64,000 bases of DNA. Origin: WHSW01 sp963722175. GTDB taxonomy: Bacteria > Actinomycetota > Thermoleophilia > Solirubrobacterales > 70-9. A program made the translations under genes and the position numbers. Shown here one piece after another: positions 59,856-64,000 of this stretch (its first letter is position 1; every line of letters begins with the position of its first letter). The notes below the pieces were generated by a model. That model was not told where the DNA came from and did no database searches. It saw only the letters and a list, made by a program, of their open reading frames with translations. The DNA is taken from positions 124,001-188,000 of the forward strand of contig CAVRKA010000003.1 in NCBI GenBank assembly GCA_963722175.1. The letters run 5' to 3'.

Positions 59856-61286
59856 CTACAGGTCGTAGGAGATCCCGTCGACCCCGTTGGCTCGCATCCG
59901 CGCCTGTAGGGAGGCGAGCTTCCGGCTGGTCGGCGCCACCGCCTCCGCCACCTTCATGGCCGAGTAGACAGCCGTCTCCTGAAGGTCGGTGCCGGTCGTG
60001 TAGGCGCCGCTGAAGTAGAGGCCGTGGCGGCCCTGCCGCGGACGCAGCGCTCGGGCGGCCGCGATGGCGCGGGGGGTGATCAGCGGGTGCTCGAAGCCCC
60101 GCTCCAGAATGACGCGCTTGGGATCGGCGCGCCGTCGCTGGGCCCAGGACTTGAACACGTCGACCGTCGCACCCGACGGCAGGGGATCGTGCAGGGCGCC
60201 GACCCACACGCTGCCCTCGCACTTGCGTCCGTCGACCCCCGCGTTGTAGGCGGTCCAGTAGTCCCGATCGCCGTACGCATAGGCCGGGTCCCTGTGGATC
60301 AGCAGGCGCGACTCGAAGTACCCGTACCGGTCGAGCAGCGCGGTGACGTCGCGGAGCGCGGACAGCGGCCGCAGCAGCTTGCGACTGATGCGCGGCGGCG
60401 CGTTGATCACCACGTACCGGTACGGCCCCCGCCGGCCGCCGGGCGTGCGCAGCGTCCAGCCGTCGCTGCTCCGGGACAGGGCCCGCACCGGCGAGTTGCA
60501 GTGGATCCGCGCCGCGGGCACCCGATCCAGCAGCCGCCGAAGATTCCCTTGGAGGCCGATCCTCGAGTTGTACGTCGTGGCGCCGGCGGTGGGGTCGGGC
60601 GGGAACGCGAGCGCGAAGGTCTGCAGGATCGAGCGCGCCGACACGCGCTCGGCGTCGGCCTGCGAGCACCCGATGGTCGCGGTGATCCACGGATACAGCA
60701 CGTCTGCCTTGAACGCCGGGTCCAGGGGCAGCGACACGATCCACTCGTCGACGGTGGTCTCCCAGGCCATCCCGTCGACGACCGCCTGCCGCGCGTGCTG
60801 CGTGAAGGAGGCGAACTCGAGCGCGGTGGGCAGCGTTTCGAGCGGATGGGTCGACGTGAACCGCGGCGGCCCGCCACCGGTCGTCGGGAACACGCACAGG
60901 CTGCCCGGCGACACGTGCGTCTGGCGCGAGTCGGGGTTCGCGGGGTCGTAGAGGCCGAGCTCCTCGAGCAGCGTGACGTAGAGCGGGTGGGTGTCGGGAT
61001 GGAAGAACTGCGCCCCGAGATCGACGGTGACGGGATGCCCCTTGTAGTCGATGGTCCGCGAGTCGCAGTGCCCGCCGATCCGCGAGCGCGCTTCGAAGAC
61101 GTCGACGTCGTGTGTGCCGGCGAGGAAGTACGCGGCGGCGACGCCGCCGGCGCCCGCGCCGATGACGGCGACGCGGTCTCGCTTGGCGGCCAGGGCGGGT
61201 CCGGCCAGGGTCGCGCCGGCGCCGAGCGCGCCCAAGCCGACCGCGGCGCCCTTGAGGATCTCCCGGCGGGTCAGCGGCGTGGACAC
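59856..61286 (-). CDS. Tat-exported FAD-dependent amine-oxidase-like protein
   Basis: 476 residues. Twin-arginine signal TRREILKGAAVGLGALGAGA. FAD site VAVIGAGAGGVAAAYFLAG and VFEARSRIGGHCDSRT, then LGAQFFHPDTHPLY; C-terminal GLYFSGAYTTGTDLQETAVYSAMKVAEAV is the second FAD contact. It is related to protoporphyrinogen/amine oxidases but a substrate cannot be named. GTG 61286 precedes the Tat signal directly. Divergent from the GT2 gene at 61349. Confidence 0.85.
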   Translation of the reverse strand: MSTPLTRREILKGAAVGLGALGAGATLAGPALAAKRDRVAVIGAGAGGVAAAYFLAGTHDVDVFEARSRIGGHCDSRTIDYKGHPVTVDLGAQFFHPDTHPLYVTLLEELGLYDPANPDSRQTHVSPGSLCVFPTTGGGPPRFTSTHPLETLPTALEFASFTQHARQAVVDGMAWETTVDEWIVSLPLDPAFKADVLYPWITATIGCSQADAERVSARSILQTFALAFPPDPTAGATTYNSRIGLQGNLRRLLDRVPAARIHCNSPVRALSRSSDGWTLRTPGGRRGPYRYVVINAPPRISRKLLRPLSALRDVTALLDRYGYFESRLLIHRDPAYAYGDRDYWTAYNAGVDGRKCEGSVWVGALHDPLPSGATVDVFKSWAQRRRADPKRVILERGFEHPLITPRAIAAARALRPRQGRHGLYFSGAYTTGTDLQETAVYSAMKVAEAVAPTSRKLASLQARMRANGVDGISYDL

Positions 61287-61348
61287 TGCGCCGAGCCTAC
61301 GCACTCAGCGGGCGTCCGAGATGTGCGATCTACTGAAATACGCTCGGA

Positions 61349-62341
61349 ATGCCGAATCCACCTCGCCAGTCGCCGGACGGGGCCGCGACCAAGGTCAGCG
61401 CGGTGATCCTCTCCTTCAACAGGGCCCCTGCCCTGGCGATCGTCCTCGATCGCCTCAAGGAGCTGCCCCTGCACGAGATCATCGTGGCCGACTCGGGAAC
61501 GGACGAGAGCGCGGAGCTGGCCCGCTCGCGCTCCGGCGTGAAGGTGCTCCAGATGGAGAACCTCGGGACCGCCTGCCGCAACGTCGGCGCAGCCGCGGCG
61601 ACGGGCGACCTGCTCCTGATGCTCGACGACGATTCCTACCCCCTTCCCGGGGCGGTGGAGCGGATGGTCGAGCACTTCGAGCGGGACCCAAAGCTCGGGG
61701 CGCTGGGTGGCTTCGTGCGCGATGTCAAGCCGGACGGCGAAGTGAACGCCGCGACCGGACCGGGCAGCTTCGACTGGTTCCTGCGCGCCGGCCAGGAGGG
61801 CACCCCCGAGGACGGATTGCCGTCGTTCTTCTTCCCGGAGGGCGCCGTCATGCTGAGGCGGACGGCGTTCGAGGAGGTGGGAGGCTGGTTCGAGCCCTAC
61901 TTCCTGGCGTTGAGTGAGCTCGACCTCGCAACGCGGCTTCTGGGTGGCGGCTGGGACGTCCGCTACGAGCCCCGGGCCGAGTTCGATCACATGAAGGCCG
62001 CAGGGGGCATGCGCGCCGCCTCCCCCACGCTTCGCCGCCGGATCCGCAACCAGATCTGGTATTTCGCGCTGAGGTTCCCGGCCTGGCTGGCGATGCTGAG
62101 GATCCCGGCATATCTCGCCTTCGACCTCGTCGAGACGACCTTCCGGGGGGTGGCCAGGCGGGCCTGGGCAGGCGGGATCGCCGATGCGTGGCGCGACCGA
62201 GATGCGATACGCGGCCGCCGTGAGGTGCTGCCGCGCCCGGTGGTGCGGCGCGCCGAGATGAACCGGGGCCGGCTTCACCTCGCGCTGCTCTGGAGCCAGC
62301 TCTCGCGACGAATCTCGCGGCGGCGCGGCCGCAAGGCCTGA
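61349..62341 (+). CDS. GT2-family glycosyltransferase (paralogue of 2762-3751)
   Basis: 330 residues, GT-A fold: VSAVILSFNRAP, LMLDDDSYPLPGAV (metal site) and ALSELDLATRLLGGGWDVRY, with the same C-terminal membrane-contact region as the gene at 2762. Long blocks such as SFDWFLRAGQEG are identical. ATG 61349 gives MPNPPRQSPDG. Two nt separate its stop from the convergent nucleotidyltransferase gene stop. Confidence 0.88.
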   Translation: MPNPPRQSPDGAATKVSAVILSFNRAPALAIVLDRLKELPLHEIIVADSGTDESAELARSRSGVKVLQMENLGTACRNVGAAAATGDLLLMLDDDSYPLPGAVERMVEHFERDPKLGALGGFVRDVKPDGEVNAATGPGSFDWFLRAGQEGTPEDGLPSFFFPEGAVMLRRTAFEEVGGWFEPYFLALSELDLATRLLGGGWDVRYEPRAEFDHMKAAGGMRAASPTLRRRIRNQIWYFALRFPAWLAMLRIPAYLAFDLVETTFRGVARRAWAGGIADAWRDRDAIRGRREVLPRPVVRRAEMNRGRLHLALLWSQLSRRISRRRGRKA

Positions 62342-62343
62342 CC

Positions 62344-63060
62344 TCAGCGCAAGGCGCCGAGCCCGAACCGCCCCGGATCCGCGTTGTACGCGGCCACGGC
62401 CAGGTCGTGATCGCTCGGCGTCCCGATGTCGAACCACGGCCCCTCGAAGTGGTAGGTCTGGACGGGCTCGCCCGCGCCGATCAGCGACAGCACCACCTCC
62501 GGGAAGTCATACGAGCCGTCCGGGATGCGATCGATGACGGAGAGGTCGTACACGTAGATCCCCATGCTCACCTCGTATTGGAGCGTCGGCTTCTCGACGT
62601 AGCCCGTCACCTTCCCCTGCTCCGCCTCGATCACCCCGAGCGAGACGCGGACGTCCTCGTGATGCGAGGCGATCGTGAGCGCAGCGCCGTTGCCTCGATG
62701 GAACCGCATGAGCTGGCCGTAGTCGAGGGTGGTCAGGATGTCGCCGTTCATCACGAGGAACGGCTCCGTGGGCGGGTCGATCAGCCGCAGGGCCCCTGCC
62801 GTGCCGAGCGGACGCTCCTCCCAGACGTAGTTCAGCTCGACCCCGTCGGGAATCGCTCCGGTCTCGCTCAGATACGCCCGGATGAGGTTACCGAGATGGC
62901 CGAGGCAGAGGTCGATCCGGTCGAACCCGTGCTGCGCGAGCTGGTTGATGATGAGCTCGATGATCGGACGGTCGCCCACCGGGATCAGCGGCTTCGGGAC
63001 GACGGTCGTATAGGGGGCAAGACGCGTCCCCTTGCCTCCGGCGAGGATCACCGCCCGCAT
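62344..63060 (-). CDS. Sugar-phosphate nucleotidyltransferase
   Basis: 238 residues with the NTP-transferase signature AVILAGGKGTRLAPYTTVVPKPLIPVGD, MNGDILTTLD and EKPTLQYEVSMGIYVYD. It makes a nucleotide sugar (dTDP-glucose, GDP-mannose or similar; the base is not predictable). There is no C-terminal beta-helix acetyltransferase. ATG 63060 overlaps the epimerase stop, so the two genes are coupled. Confidence 0.88.
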   Translation of the reverse strand: MRAVILAGGKGTRLAPYTTVVPKPLIPVGDRPIIELIINQLAQHGFDRIDLCLGHLGNLIRAYLSETGAIPDGVELNYVWEERPLGTAGALRLIDPPTEPFLVMNGDILTTLDYGQLMRFHRGNGAALTIASHHEDVRVSLGVIEAEQGKVTGYVEKPTLQYEVSMGIYVYDLSVIDRIPDGSYDFPEVVLSLIGAGEPVQTYHFEGPWFDIGTPSDHDLAVAAYNADPGRFGLGALR

Positions 63061-64000
63061 CAGGAGCCCACGCTCGCCTCGCCGGCCAGGGCGACGTTGT
63101 TGGCGTAGTAGGCCGGCCGCTCCTCCACGTCGTCGAACGCGCCCCCGTGGATCGCCTCGATCAGGCGCCCCACCGCTTCGGGAACACGGTGGTCCGGCTC
63201 GTAGCCGAGGACACGCCGGATCTTCTCGAACGAGACCCGGTAGTTGCGCGGGTCCTGGCCGCCCTCGGTGAACTGGACTCGCCCGCGGCCGCCGAGGTGC
63301 TCCTGAACCACGTCCACCACCATCCGCTTCGTGTAGTTCTCGTCGTCGAGGCCGACGTTGAAGACGTCGCTGCGGACCTGCTCGGCGGGCGCGTCCAGCA
63401 CGGTCATGATCGCTTTGGAGATGTCCCGCACGTGGCAGTACGGGCGCCAGGTGTCGGCGTCGTAGACGACCAGCTCGTCTCCGATCGCCAGCGTCCGGGT
63501 GAACTCCGAGATGGTCAGGTCGAAGCGCATCCGCTGCGAGAGCCCGTATGCAGTCGCTATTCGAAGGACGGTCGGCGAGAACGACGGCTCCTCCAGACCC
63601 AGCAGGTGCCGCTCGAAGTCCACCTTCATCTCGGCGTACAGGGAAAGGGGCGCCAGCTCGGAGTCCTCGGTGGCCGGCTCGTCGCTCGAACGGAGGCCGT
63701 AGTTGCTGCAGGTGGACGTGAAGACGAAACGGTCGATCCCGCTCGCCCCGATCGGCTCGAGGGCCCGTTTCGCGGCTTCGTTGACCTCCACGGTCAGGTC
63801 CGGGTAGAGGCGGGAGATCGGGTCGCCGACGAGCGCCGCCAGCATCACGACGTCGCTGACCCCGTCGAGCGCGCCCTCGACGGTGTCCGGGTCGCGAAGG
63901 TCTCCGCGGACGAACGAGAAGCCGGGCTCCTCGAACACGCCGGCGAGCGACGAGCCATGGTTGAAGAGCAGGGCGTCGAGCACCCTCACCCTGTGTCCCG
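63060..64000 (-). CDS. NAD-dependent sugar epimerase/dehydratase (5' truncated by window)
   Basis: Extended SDR protein, at least 313 residues. The frame continues to the window edge (GHRVRVLDALLFNHGSSL), so the N-terminal Rossmann GxxGxxG lies outside; GTG 63989 is not the true start. Catalytic residues are in FTSTCSNYGLR and YAEMKVDFE (YxxxK). RPYCHVRDISKAI and FNVGLDDENYTKRMV are substrate-side motifs of the family. It converts nucleotide sugars for the adjacent glycan genes. Confidence 0.88.
   Translation of the reverse strand, partial: GHRVRVLDALLFNHGSSLAGVFEEPGFSFVRGDLRDPDTVEGALDGVSDVVMLAALVGDPISRLYPDLTVEVNEAAKRALEPIGASGIDRFVFTSTCSNYGLRSSDEPATEDSELAPLSLYAEMKVDFERHLLGLEEPSFSPTVLRIATAYGLSQRMRFDLTISEFTRTLAIGDELVVYDADTWRPYCHVRDISKAIMTVLDAPAEQVRSDVFNVGLDDENYTKRMVVDVVQEHLGGRGRVQFTEGGQDPRNYRVSFEKIRRVLGYEPDHRVPEAVGRLIEAIHGGAFDDVEERPAYYANNVALAGEASVGS

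Overview
The window is very GC-rich and gene-dense, with many GTG starts and many 4-nt ATGA/GTGA stop-start overlaps. The order thrS - infC - rpmI - rplT - tsnR-like methyltransferase - pheS - pheT - argC - argJ - argB - argD is the actinobacterial arrangement. Together with secreted RTX-type proteins, CHRD, DUF4091, LVIVD and AbiEi/DUF559 proteins, it suggests an actinobacterium, most plausibly class Thermoleophilia (Solirubrobacterales-like). That placement is inferred from gene content; no rRNA gene is present.

Layout. (1) 1-10.9 kb: a cell-surface glycan locus with two Wzx-type flippases, GT2 and GT4 glycosyltransferases, two NodB-type deacetylases, an APH-like kinase and a BioF2/CelD-like acyltransferase; the last GT4 gene is frameshifted. 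(2) 10.95-13.25 kb: a secreted DUF4091 protein. (3) 13.3-14.25 kb: an AbiEi/DUF559 gene whose start and stop both lie inside copies of one palindromic repeat. (4) 14.25-26.7 kb: the translation/arginine superoperon on the minus strand. (5) 26.8-32.6 kb: a GNAT gene convergent with an operon of NadE-like, AsnB-like, acyl carrier protein and AMP-ligase genes. (6) 32.6-40.5 kb: secreted and membrane proteins, a penicillin-acylase-family enzyme, a membrane HD-GYP protein and a 19-residue membrane peptide. (7) 40.6-42.5 kb: a tRNA-Val-linked array of small toxin-antitoxin-like modules separated by three copies of an approximately 105-bp repeat. (8) 42.5-48.3 kb: a P450, a possible small RNA, a Tat phospholipase C coupled to an RTX protein, NfeD-like, frameshifted HD-GYP and DUF3089 genes. 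(9) 48.3-52.1 kb: a compact carrier-protein cluster (LLM flavin oxidoreductase, adenylation enzyme, acyl carrier protein, formyltransferase). (10) 52.1-61.3 kb: secreted RTX, LVIVD and unknown proteins and a Tat FAD oxidoreductase. (11) 61.3-64 kb: more glycan genes (a GT2 paralogous to the one at 2.8 kb, a sugar nucleotidyltransferase, an edge-truncated NAD-dependent epimerase).

The two ends look like parts of surface polysaccharide synthesis: nucleotide-sugar supply, glycosyl transfer, decoration by deacetylases and acyltransferase, and export by flippases. The centre is housekeeping. Two small carrier-protein loci suggest activated acyl or aminoacyl intermediates whose products cannot be predicted from sequence alone.

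Three genes carry apparent single-base indels in G/C runs (about 10204, 46559 and 52362), so assembly error must be excluded before calling them pseudogenes. The most unusual structures are the tRNA-linked module array at 40.6-42.5 kb, the repeat-bounded DUF559 gene at 13.3-14.25 kb, and in-frame palindromes inside pheS and the AMP-ligase gene.
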